Assembly: GCA_039720395.1 (NCBI GenBank) | Contig: CM077831.1 | Location: 18,344,982-18,408,981, forward strand | Direction of reading: 5' to 3' | DNA: 64,000 bases | Source: Liquidambar formosana | Taxonomy: Eukaryota; Streptophyta; Magnoliopsida; Saxifragales; Altingiaceae | Position numbers and translations under genes: made by a program | Shown: positions 1 to 37,300 of the stretch, one piece after another | Layout of the letters: each line of letters starts with the position of its first letter | Numbering within the stretch: position 1 is the first letter of the stretch | The notes under the pieces: model-generated | Seen by the model: only the letters and a program-made list of their open reading frames with translations | The model's database searches: none | Told to the model about the DNA's origin: nothing

Positions 1-645
1 GTGGACCACCTTTTCTTTCATCGTGTGGTTAATAAAGAACAATGGGATGCTTTCTTCTCTTTATTGGGTACGTGTTGGACATGCCTAGATGGTGAACAAG
101 CTATTTCAAACTTGGTTAAGACTGGAAGGAAGAATGATAAACCTAATTGGAAGGCAGCCCGTTTGTGTATCCTTTGGCTTGTGTGAAAAGAGAAGTAGAA
201 TTTGTTAGAGGGGAGGATTTACAAGTTATCAAGATCAAATAAGGGTTTCTTGACACCTTTTTCTTCGGTGTTCTCCACATTAGCTTGGTGGAAATCCTTC
301 TTTAGATTTTTTGAATTCTTGCTGATTGTAAAGACGTAAAGTAATATACTAATACTACACTTGAGTACATCCTGTATACTTATTGCGTGTGTGTGCGCAC
401 CACCCGGAGGGGGGGGGGGGTTTACAGATCGGTCTGGCTATGGGCAAATAATTACACATCAATACAAATAACTACTAACTTTGTAGTAAATGACTATTAA
501 CTTAATTAAGGACTATTAACTGTAATTATCTGCCCATAGCTGGACCAATTTGTAATCCCCCCCCCCCCCCCCCCCAACCAAAAAAAAAAAGGTACATCCT
601 GTATCCTTCGCGGTTTTTGTTACATTTACCTTTTATAAATAAAAA
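1..645 (+). mobile_element. Degenerate LINE 3' end (zf-RVT region and 3' tail), interrupted by a MITE
   Basis: The reading frame 1-186 resembles the C-terminal zinc-binding/RNase-side part of plant LINE polyproteins (VDHLFFH...W..FFSLLGTCW...W...LCILWLV). It aligns position by position with the better preserved LINE at 15032-15709. Downstream sequence to about 645 resembles the LINE 3' tail (TTACATTTACC... then an A-rich end). A hairpin MITE interrupts it at about 409-575. It lies in an intron of the BEACH gene, and stops and frameshifts show it is dead. Confidence 0.65.
409..575. mobile_element. Hairpin MITE with G-tract/C-tract ends (family copy 1)
   Basis: Inverted ends of about 40 bp: the left side contains GGTCTGGCTATGGGCAAATA and the right side has its complement around CTGCCCATAGCTGGACC. 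A 12-nt G run (409-420) caps the left and a 19-nt C run (557-575) the right. The 13-bp direct repeat GTACATCCTGTAT occurs outside at 365-377 and 592-604. A second member with the same TIR core is at 60636-60788. Confidence 0.7.
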
Positions 646-691
646 ATGATTTGCTAATTAATATATTGATTAATTTTCTTCTCTTTTGAAG

Positions 692-26777
<26,086 letters not shown>

Positions 26778-27517
26778 TAGTTTCGGACCAATGCATTTTG
26801 ATCTATAGGAGACTCCATTCAACCAGAACATCAGTCATACTAATACTACGAGGGCAAGTTGGTTGCCCCAATATGGAAACCAAGTAATTAATTGTGTACT
26901 CCACAGTTCACGGCTGTCTTGTAATATATGTATCCAACGAGTGGAACAACTCTATATATAACACAAGTGATGCGTAATTAGATATAAGGCGGGGTTGTTC
27001 TGCAGTTTTTGATTTGATTGAGTTTGTAAGTTTGTTGACATTGAGATTGATGAGTTTTAGGCTCTGAGGCTTGAACGGTTCATTTTTGCCCTTCAATTTT
27101 TTGATATATAGTAAAATGAAAATGAAAATTCATTAATTCTTTGTTTTTGTGTTGTAACATGTGACTATTCACTAAAAGGATAAAAACTCGTTATTTATGC
27201 TTATCAAAATATAAAAACTCGTTTATTTATTTATTTTGACAACCTTAATAGAATTGCATGAAAATACAGGCTAATAGAATCCTGATGCTTTGGAAATTCA
27301 GTTATGTTTTTCAGGGGTTGGGTAAATCTCAAAAAATTTAGCACTTGTGGGAACTTTGGGGCTCGTTTATTTATTTATTTTGACAACCTTAATAGAATTG
27401 CATGAAAATACAGGCTAATAGAATCCTGATGCTTTGGAAATTCAGTTATGTTTTTCAGGGGTTGGGTAAATCTCAAAAAATTTAGCACTTGTGGGAACTT
27501 TGGGAAATGCAGTATTT

Positions 27518-27548
<31 letters not shown>

Positions 27549-28477
27549 GGGAAATTGATTCAGGCTACACTCTATTTGACCCACATCGTGCTTTCTTATG
27601 CCTTTGTTTGAATATCTAAAGGGAGGAAAACAAAGGAAATGCATAAAAATGTTTTGCTGCTGTTAAAACTTTTACTCCTATGGACCTCTTGGGTTTTTTT
27701 TTAAAAAAAGGTTGACACTCATTCTTGTGCCCTAGTGGTTACGTTCCTCCTTATGATGTGGAGCTTTTGAGTTCCAACTTCCAAGTCTTTGAACCTTGAG
27801 GTGGAGAAGGGAGTTAAGGAAAGGGAGAGGGCAGCCCAAGACCATTTCCATTTCCAGCGACGAGTGCCAAATTCGTTATGTCAAAGCTATATTTGGCATA
27901 CTATAGTATCAAAATGTTATCTTTTAGCATTGGAATTATCTGGCATTACTAATGTTATTGTAATCATGTGGGATTAATATTGCATTTGCTTTTGGTGGAT
28001 TCAATACTGTTTTATTCATTTGGCATATTTATTAAGGACCCTTTTAGCATGATAGATTGTTATTGCTAAAAACAACGATAGTTAAATCATGACTACTAAT
28101 ATAACAAAGAGTTGATTTTTCTCCCCACCTCCAACTTATTGTTTTTTGTGGTCATCATTTGGCTGTATTTTCCTTTAATTAAATATTAAATCTTGTGTCA
28201 TATTTAGTAGAGCGTTTGGCATTACTAAAATTTGGCACACTAGTGGGGAGTGATTTTTTTGTGTCAAATTATAGAATTGGCATTTCATTTCGAACTCCCA
28301 TTGCAGATGCTTTAAGACCGCCTATGGGCTCTGCTCAAGGATCAGAAAAGAGGGGGAAAAAAAAAAAAAATTGAAAAAGAACATAGTTTAGTGTGTTACC
28401 AATCTCTGACACCAAATACCTCTCTGCGCACTATTCCCTCCGAATGATAACAAGTAGATCCATAATTCAAACTACTC
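26778..28477. other. BEACH gene 3' flank and intergenic sequence
   Basis: Contains the presumed 3' UTR (AT-rich after 26778, no certain poly(A) site), the 143-bp tandem repeat, a (GA)n tract, and AT-rich sequence. I see no gene here. The 62-codon frame at 27789-27977 has no recognisable content. Confidence 0.6.
27218..27504. repeat. Perfect 143-bp tandem duplication
   Basis: The segments 27218-27360 and 27362-27504 are identical over 143 bp (starting CTCGTTTATTTATTTATTTT, ending GTGGGAACTTTGGG), separated by one G. They lie 440 bp downstream of the BEACH-gene stop, immediately followed by a (GA)n tract at 27519-27545. No divergence means a recent duplication or an assembly artefact. Confidence 0.95.
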
Positions 28478-28550
28478 CCTCCGTCCCAGGCTATGTTTGA
28501 CAAAATACGAAATTTAAGAAAATGTCGTCATTTTACCCAAAAAAAATATA
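28478..28550. mobile_element. One-ended Stowaway-like fragment
   Basis: CTCCCTCCGTCCCAGGCTAT matches a Stowaway terminus, but no matching right end is found. The adjacent MULE at 28551 may have inserted into it and the remainder decayed. Confidence 0.45.
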
Positions 28551-29656
28551 GGGCATTTGCCTAGAAAAATCCCAAAGTTTGCTCAAAACCTTGGACTCCA
28601 CCAAACCTTTTCATAATGCTTAATTAAAATATTAAAGCCTCTTTTGGATAATTATAACTTTTAATGTCTGGTTAGAAGGGAACTAAATCATCTCCCATTT
28701 TCCAAGAGATGCAAAAGCAAGCACACTCTCTCTCCTCTTCAATCACATCAGCAGCAGCAGATGCTGCAGTTGCCCTCTCTCCTTTTCGTATAAAGATCTA
28801 GAATCCCTACACTTGCACATAAGATTCCCAAAATTTAATTTCCTGAATTGAGTTAATTTTACCGATCGTGCATGTGAGAGTTGGCTATCCTAAAAAGCAT
28901 TCAATGTAGGAAATTCAATTTCTGAGGATCCTATGTGTAAGTGTGGGGATCCTTCATCTAAAACATTTAAAATGGTTTTTTTTTTTTTTTTTTTTTGGGG
29001 TTGGTAGTTCCTTTTTTGGATGCCCTAAAATTTTTTTTCTCAACTTTTCTTAATGCGTAATTTTTTTTTTTTTTTTTAGAATCCTATGTACAAGTGTGGG
29101 GATCCTTTATCTAAAACGTTCAAAATGTTTTTTTTTATTTATTTTATTTTATTAATTGTTAGTAGTTCCCTATCTGGATGTCCTAACTTTTCTCAGGTTG
29201 AATGGGTATTCACTTTTTCGTTCACCCATGGAAATGTCTTCACCTTAGTCTACATATAATCACTCTGGTTTGAGCATATGGCACTAGAACTATGACATTC
29301 ATGAGTTGTCAACTCATTTCACGTAGGGAGGAGATTCTATCTCAATCAAATAACAAACCGTACTTCATATTTCTAATAAAAATCCTTCAATGTAGGAGAA
29401 AAAAAAATTTGGGAATCTTATGTGCAAGTGTGGGAATCTCAGATCTTCATATCGAAGAGGAGAGATGTGACCAAAGAGGAGAGAGAGTGTGCTTGCTTCT
29501 CTTGGAAAATGGGAGAGGACTAAGTTCTCATTCTAACCAAGCAACAAAGATATAATTGTCCAAAAGAGACTTTAATATTTTAGTTGGGCATTATGAAAAG
29601 GTTTGGTGGAGTTTAAGGTTTTGGGCAAAGCTTGGGATTTTTCTGGGCAAATGCCC
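28551..29656. mobile_element. Non-autonomous long-TIR Mutator-like element with 9-bp TSD
   Basis: Terminal inverted repeats start GGGCATTTGCC(T/C)AGAAAAATC and match well for about 110 bp, then continue with gaps to roughly 290 bp (to near 28850 and back from near 29390). Most of the 1,106-bp element could therefore fold back. A perfect 9-bp target duplication AAAAATATA lies at 28542-28550 and 29657-29665. The core has two direct copies of a roughly 55-bp motif (near 28925 and 29080) with GTGTGGGGATCCTT. No transposase is present. Confidence 0.88.
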
Positions 29657-30536
29657 AAAAATATATATATAAATATATAATATATACATTTTCTACAAGA
29701 AAACATATAAGTCATTATAGTTTTTTTTAGTTTTTTTTTTAACTTCTTGTTATTTGATTTATAATTATTTTGTGGGATTTGATATTATATAATGTTAAAT
29801 GATTTGTCTCTTTTTACTAAAAAAAAATGGTTTGTCTCTAAACGTTTTTGCTAAGAAATCAACAAACCATTATAGCAAAGATTAAGAAAGTACATTTTTT
29901 GGTCATTTGACAATCCTCATAAAAGTTATGAAAAGTATGATACAATCCATTCAAACCAAAACCGCAAAAAAAACAAAAAAAATAAAAAAACAAAAAAAAA
30001 TCAACCAATCTGCTGCTTTTTAGGACCAACAGTTTGGCGACAGGTTAAAAATTTTGCAAACCCCTCTTGATGAGTTAGTTGATAATTTCTCTCATAACCG
30101 CTCTAAATCGATTCCCTCACACCCCTACCTGCCATGGCATCAAGTATGGAGGCCTTTATGGTTGTAGGTCTCTAGCTCTAACCCTAATAAAGGCTCTTGT
30201 ATGCACATTTCTTCTAAGAGTTACTGTACTTTAGGCCCATCCGTTCTTAGAAGTAGTTCAAAATTTCTTTTAGTGGGAACACCTGCCCAAAAAATAAAGA
30301 GTGAACTAAAAAAAAACCTATCTTAAACTTTAAGTCCATTTTACTATCCTCAACTTCAAAATCAGGTAAAATAAACTTTAAACTATACACATACGTCAGT
30401 TTACTATCTTGACTGGTTTTGAATTCGATGATACTAAAGTAAAAATAGATTTAAAGTTGAGAATACTTTTCTATAATTTACCTACAAATAAATGTAAGTA
30501 ATACTGCCCACATACCTAAAAAGCAATTTGATTCAA
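29657..30536. other. AT-rich intergenic sequence
   Basis: Contains long A/T runs and a possible low-quality inverted repeat at 30315-30490 (TTTACTATC motifs on both sides). No gene or clear element was recognised. Confidence 0.5.
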
Positions 30537-30752
30537 TGTTGGGGGTCAAAAAACCCAACACCATTGCTGCTAAGGGACTCGCAACACCTCGGTACAATAA
30601 AGCAAGTGAATGGTTTGGATAAAAAAGAACTCTCATTGAAGTTATTTCAGGAATTTTTTTATTTTTTTATTCAAGTCGTTCATATGCTTTATTACGCCGA
30701 GGTGTTGCGATCCCCTTAACCCAGCATGATGTTGAGTTTTTTTATCTCAACA
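30537..30752. mobile_element. Foldback MITE, 216 bp
   Basis: Two arms of about 75 bp are imperfect inverted copies sharing GCAACACCTCGG and AATAAAGCA, with TGTTG ends. The spacer is only about 60 bp, so the whole could form a hairpin. Target duplication is unclear. Confidence 0.6.
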
Positions 30753-31159
30753 CTAAATCTGAACTCCTTAAAAAGGATAAGGATTATACCACTTTTTAAC
30801 AAACTTATTTCGCTTTTCAATCATGTTTGATAATCATTAATTGCTCATAATCTTATTCAAATCATGGATAAGAAGAAAATAAAGATAGGTTTTGTTGACA
30901 TAAAATTAAATTTCGAAAAAGCTTAATTATAACCAGCTAGAATCTATGAGATTTTATGCCCGAAAACCTCTGAAAATATAATTTACTAATCAACTCAATA
31001 GATAAATTAATGGAATGTGAAATCAGAGCTTCAAGAGGCATTCAACAAGGAGATCCATTTTACTTGTAAATTTTATTGTCTTATAAAAAAATAATAGTAA
31101 AGAAGATAAGAAGATCCTTTAATTAATTTTTTTTTTCTTAATCCTGACATTAAATTTTG

Positions 31160-32548
31160 GGGCATTTGCGTACAAAAATCCTATAGTTTCCCATAAACCT
31201 CAAACTCCACCCAACTTTTTGGTAATGCCCAACTAGCTTTTGAGATTATTTTTTTTGGGACAACTATACCCCTAAGTAACCCGTTGGTTTCCTTTATGAG
31301 TCCGAATTTGCTACTGTAGAGTCCATCTACAACAGCTTGTTGTACTCCATCGGATTGTGACATGTGGCCAAGATAAGGCAATGGACGGCTAAGGTGTATC
31401 GTTTAAGAGGCTGAGTTTATGACAACGCCATTAACGAAAGAGGAATGTGAGTGATCGCCGGCATCTGTGATATATTTCGACAACAAATGAAGGTGACTGA
31501 TCTTCCACTATCATTGACCAGACCTGTAAACACGTTTTGAAACTCTATCACTTAAGGTAAGAGAGAGTGATCTTCCATTCATAATATTTATAATGTATTT
31601 ACATTGAATATACAAGGTAAATATCCTTTGATAAGGGTTGATTGACAATAATTACACCAAGAATCTAAGAGAGATCAAGTTAGCCAATCCTCAATTTTAG
31701 TTAACATAGCTGAACTTACCTTACTTGAAATTCCAGCCTTGTATTTGTTGTGTATAGTCCACAGAATCATCTCAATTAATGGGTGATTTGTCCGTTGCAC
31801 ATGTATCCTTATCAACCTGCAGATCCCAAAACCCACCATCACTTTCTCTCCCTTACTTAATGACCACTCACTCACTCACACACGCTCTCTCTCTCTCTTG
31901 GATTTCGCTTGGGTTTTGTGGTTTTGTGGTTTTGTGTGGATCTGGACTCGACGGTGGTGAAGGAGATGTTGAATCATCAAAGTTCCCATCGGCATCTGGA
32001 GCTTCATCGAATAATAGGCTAAAACTGAAGAAAAGAAGACGCAGATTTGAGTTGCCTGATGGCAAGGGAAGACGATGACAATACCCGATCTGAGTAGCAG
32101 TTGTCGGCTCCGGCTCGAAGGTTTGTGAGATTAAAACCCACCACTCCCTTTAGATCTGACGCCAGGCTACTCCCACCTGCCATAAGTCGAGACTCTGTGA
32201 AGTCTCTCTGAGTAGCCGACGGCGGGGGAAGACGGTGATCATTCCTTCAAATCTGATGCCAACGGCTAACTGAATGGTTAACGCCCACCTCCCCAATTAA
32301 ATGGCCTCGTTTAAATTGACAGCTATCCATTGCCTTCTCTTGGCCACATGTCACGATCTGTTGGAGTGCAACAGGCTGCTGTAGATGGACTTTACAGCAA
32401 TAAATCCGGACTCATAAAAGAGACCAACCGGTTACTTAAGGGTATAGTTGTCCAAAAAATAATCTCCAAAGCTAGTTGGACATTATCAAAAAGTTGGGTA
32501 GAGTTTGAGGTCTCTAGGAAACTGTAGGATTTTTCTAGGCAAATGCCC
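31160..32548. mobile_element. Second long-TIR MULE of the same family, possible gene capture
   Basis: Inverted repeats of about 225 bp (31160-31385 versus 32325-32548) begin GGGCATTTGC and share the AAAAATCCTA motif, so it is a relative of the element at 28551. A likely but imperfect 9-bp target duplication ends AAATTTTG on both sides. The interior (31780-32250) is markedly richer in GC than the flanks. It holds a 99-codon frame at 31779-32078 ending in a basic stretch (KLKKRRRRFELPDGKGRR), which could be a captured exon. No transposase is present. Confidence 0.75.
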
Positions 32549-33113
32549 TAAAAATTTTGTTGTGCCAATAATAAAAGATGAATAGCCTTTCCAAAGTTTT
32601 TCGAACGATTAGGCGTTGTATGTGCTTTCAAGAGGTCATCATTTTAATTCCTCCAAACATATCTTCTAGTTTATCAATTGAACAAATAAATTTAAAGAAG
32701 AACAAAAAATTTATTTTAATAAATTATTTTAAAATTAAAAAGTCTTTTAATTCACTCTATCATATGAGATGGATCGCATTTTTTTTTTTAATAGGAAAGT
32801 GAATAAACTTTCAATCGAAAAAATGATTGTTTTTTTCTAATTTATTATTATTATTTTCTTATTAAAAAGTTAACTTTTAACCCTTTTTTTTTTTTTTTTT
32901 TTTGGAAAATTGCACTTTCCCCTTCCATCTTTTACCCAAAATCACTTTTCATCCCTCATCTACAAAATCCTACAAATACCCCCCGAAGTACTCAAACAGA
33001 ATAGTAGGCTGATGGCATTAATGGGATGCATGAAATGACCAATTTGCTCTTAGTGCTGAAGACACGAAATGACCAAGAAGCCCATTTACTTTTCCCGCTG
33101 TTTGACCTCCACG

Positions 33114-33121
33114 TATAAAAG
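33114..33121 (+). promoter_or_regulatory. Candidate TATA box of the MULE transposase gene
   Basis: TATAAAAG lies about 210 bp inside the left TIR. It is followed by a likely 5' UTR and an intron from a donor at 33319 (GAG|GTAACA) to an acceptor at 34363 (CAG|TAAATGG), placing the start codon at 34367. Inferred from position and motif only. Confidence 0.45.
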
Positions 33122-34366
33122 CTTCCCTAGGAAGCTTCCAAATCGATTCACTTCGTTCTTGCCTTTTCGCATGTGTTGTATGGTCTTTCTCCATGGTGTT
33201 GCACTATAATCACCATCTTTGAAGGAAATCGTTGAGAGTAGGAGACACCATCTTCGTCATCAGCATCTTAAGATACCCATAGCTCGTTCTTTACGGTTTC
33301 GAATATCATAGGATTGAGGTAACAGTTTAATTTTGCCAAAAAAATCCCAATATCTATTCTTAATCTCTCCATCTTAAACTAATGGAAGTAAGTGCATGTG
33401 ATTTTTTTTCTATATTATGTTATATTGATCGATGATTAGGGTTATAGTTAAGAATATGTGTTAGTGTTTGAGGGTTTTAAGAAATTAGTGTAATAGGCCA
33501 TAAAAAACCCCATATGTTGTTAAGATTTGTAATACATGTGTAAGTTATAAGAGAAATGGAGAAAACTTTGAATCTTGATATATTAGGATTGATGTTGGAT
33601 AGTGTAATGAGCAAAAAATTGAGGCTTTTATTACTGTCATAGTGGAATATGGTTATTTGATGAAATAACTTATTGCATGGGACGTGACTATGCTCCCAAT
33701 AATTGTTATGCATGAAAATAGTGTAGTGGTCCCCAATTGACTGTGAATTCAAGAAATTAACGACCACTGACTGTGAAGGTAGTGAACTTTAACATGTGGA
33801 CCCAACTAAATTATTGTAAAAATTTCCATTTTGGTGTTCATTTCCCAAATTAATACCAACGAAAAGAAATTACTAGTCAATTTCTTTCCAGTTTGTAGTC
33901 AATTTATAACAAGTTGACATTGTTGTATCAATTTACATAAAGTTAGGCACCAAAAGATAATTTGTTGCCTTGTTGGAGTAGCATTTGTCCACATATGGAT
34001 CAGTCTGCTTAAAGTAATGCACCTTTCTTTCCAGTTTACAATCAATTTATAGCTCGTTTCCATGATGCTTTATTAATTGTTTGTTTATAAAAAATAAAGA
34101 CATGTTAGGCATGGTGTTGTAATGTATATAAATAATGTACCTTTTTTTATTATGTCATTTTTTTTTTTAATGCGACATGTTTAAAAAATTCAAGGTTTCC
34201 TAATGGAAATTTCCCATGGTTTGCTCTCAATAAAATTGTGGCATTTTTTTACTATGGTATTTTTTTGTCTAAATAATGCACTTTAAGTATTTTTTGTTAT
34301 TATTTTGTTGTCTATTAATTTGAGCATTTATTTGACAAGTGTTTGTTCTTTTTACTTGATCAGTAA

Positions 34367-37300
34367 ATGGCTACTTCGTGGTTTACATTAGAGATCCATC
34401 ACAATGGTTATTTTATGGATGTGCTTCAAAAGATGTATTTTGTTGGATATGTTTATATAGAGCCATCCATTGACCCTGATAGGATGTCTTATCTTGAGAT
34501 GCAAACCATTTTAGAAGAATTAAGACAGCCGAGGGTAGCTACTATATATCATAAGATGCCTGACCAAGATCTTGATGATGACTTGAGGTTGGTTAGTACT
34601 GATCAAGATATCCTTGATATGTTTTCAATCCATAATGGTAGGGGTAATATCCAAATTTACACTGTTACAGATATGGATGAAGTGTTAAATGAAGTACCAT
34701 TGGCAGTAATGGAAATGGATGGTGTCTAGGAGCCAGCAGAAGTAGAAGAGGTTGATTTGGTTGATAGTAGCTCAGATTCTCATTACTCACTGATTAGTGA
34801 GGAAGATTCATGTTCTGATAGTGATTATGACCCAAATAGTTATTGTGGACATGTAGGTGGTAGTATAAGTGAGGATGATGGATCCATGGACGATGGTAAT
34901 TATGATAAAGGTGAAGGTATGGAATATGGTAATTCTGATGAAGCTAAAGGTATGGGTGATGGCAATATAAGTGAAGGTGATGAGGTGTTGAGTAATTATG
35001 CTCCTAATGATGATTTATGTAGTTTGATTGATAGTGACATAGAGGATGAAGGATTAGATACCCAGAGTTCCATGAAGATAGGGACATGGAGAACCCACAG
35101 TTGTGTTTAGGCCAACTATTTAGTTTAGCTGATGTGTTTAGAGCTGCATTAAGGGAGCATTGTATTAAAGAAGGTTGTGACTTTAGGTTTAAGAAGAATG
35201 AGTCAACAAGAGTCATAGCTGTTTGTAAGTTTAAGTGTGGTTGGTGTATCCATGCTTACAAAAAAGGGGATGCATCATTTCAAATCATAAGTTACAGACC
35301 TAAACAGTCTTGTCCAAGGACTTATGAGAATAGGCAAGCTAATTCAGCATGGCTTAACAGACACTGTTTAGAGAAGTTGAGGGATGACCCTAAATGGAAG
35401 ACTAAAGCTATGCAAAAAACCATTAGGAGAGAGTTAATGATTAATGTGTCCCCAATGCAAGTGTATAGGGAAAAAAAAAATCAATTGAGGAAATTGAGGG
35501 GAATGCAATGAAACAATACATAAAGATTAGGTTGTATGCCATGATGATTTTGAGGCACAATCCAGGTAATGCAGCTTTGGTAAAGGTTGAGAGGCCTCGG
35601 CTGGACGTGGCTACAACTTTTCAGAGATTATTTGTTGTCTTTGATGGTCAAAGAAGAGGGCTGCTAGTTGGAGTTAGGCCTATTATAGGCCTTGATGCTT
35701 ACCATTTTAAGATATGAGTTGGGCAATTTTCTTTTATTTTTCTTTACTTTTCATTTTTGTTTTTTCTATCAATGTTTTACCTATTGTTTTTTTTCATTTT
35801 CTTTTACATACTGTTTTTGCAAATTGAAATTGTAACTCTTTTTAAAAAAAAAAATTTTGTTTATGTAATGTAGGGACATTTTAGAGGCTAGTTGTTACAT
35901 GCAATAACACGTGATAGGAATGACAAAATGTACCCATTAGCTATGGCTGTTCTTCAGTTAGAATGTAAGGATAACTAAAGCTGGTTTTTAGAAAATTTAA
36001 TGGCTATGATTGGGTCAATTGAAGACTTTGGGTGGACATTTATATCTGATAGGCAGAAGGTAATATTCACATACAAGTATGACATGTTTTTTTTCCATAT
36101 ACAATTCACAACTACCAATGCATGATTTATTTAAACTAAATTGCAGGGACTTGTACCTAGCGTCGATGCAATGCTTCCCAGAGCTGATCATAGGTTCTAC
36201 GTTAGGCATATGTGAGTTTAAAGGAAAAGCCTTTAAAGATCTCATGTGGTAGGCTGCATTAGCTCATACAGTCCAAGAGTTCACTTAAGCTATGGAGAAA
36301 ATTAAGATTAAAACAGCTTACAATTGGTTGGCGGGCTGTTAACCCAACACAGTGGACTAGGCATGCATTTACTTCTACGCCAAAATGTAATCTATTGAGC
36401 AACAACCTATTAGAGTCATTCAATAGCATGATAATAGAAGTTAGGGACAAACCCATTATCACATGCATTGAGACAATTAGGAGAATACTAATGAAGAGGT
36501 ATCAGGTGAACAAAGTCAAAATGAGTCATCACTAATAGATCTTGTGTCCAAGAATTCAACAGAAGTTGGAAGTTAGAAAGGAAGATGCTAAGTTCTGTAA
36601 GGCAACATATGCAGGAGGTAGGTTGTTTAAGGTGACATTTACGTCACAAGCCTTAGTTGTTGACCTAGAGAAGTGGATTTGTATATGTAGACAGTGGGAC
36701 ATCACTGGTGTACCTTGTTGTCATGCCATTACTGCTATTTATGTTGATGGTTCGCAGCCAAAGGACTATGTGGCCCTTATTTCCTATGTAAAGACCTATT
36801 TGAGGTCTTATAATCCCATTATTGTATGTACCAATCCTAGATGAGTAGCATTGGGTAGGTGTTGACCCAAGTGAACCAATCATGCCATCTCCATTACATA
36901 GACCTCTTGGTAGGCCTAAGAAGGTGAGAAAGAAGGGTATTGATAAGCCTGTCAATCCATATCGTATACGTAAGCATCATCAATTATTGAGATGTTCGAA
37001 ATGTAGGATGTATAAACATAATACTCGCACATGCAAAGGGCAAGTAAATTAGAAGAAAAAGAATGCATCATCAGCTAGTGGATAAGCTAGTGTACTAAAC
37101 ATGGTAATAAATCCATTTTTTACTTATTTGCTATTTATTGTTAGTCATTACACTTTTTTTAAAAAAAAATTCTTACTAATCAGTTAAAAATATAGGAAGG
37201 AGCACCACAAACAAGTGCTGGTGTAGGCACAGCTGCTGGGAGAGGTACAAGAGTTGGTTTAAATATTGGGAGAGGTAAAGAAGCTGCAACAGTTGTTGGG

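Noticed and set aside
1..186. 61-codon frame at the window start as an upstream BEACH-gene exon
   Set aside because: It matches the zf-RVT end of plant LINEs and aligns with the LINE at 15032-15709. It has no usable splice donor in frame and is followed by LINE-like 3' sequence.
31181..31381. 66-codon frame, mirrored at 32330-32527, as a duplicated gene
   Set aside because: The two frames are the inverted arms of the MULE at 31160-32548, so the similarity is due to TIRs.
34757..35110. Separate acidic protein gene
   Set aside because: It is the acidic linker of the MULE transposase, separated only by a TAG at 34727 and a frameshift near 35060.
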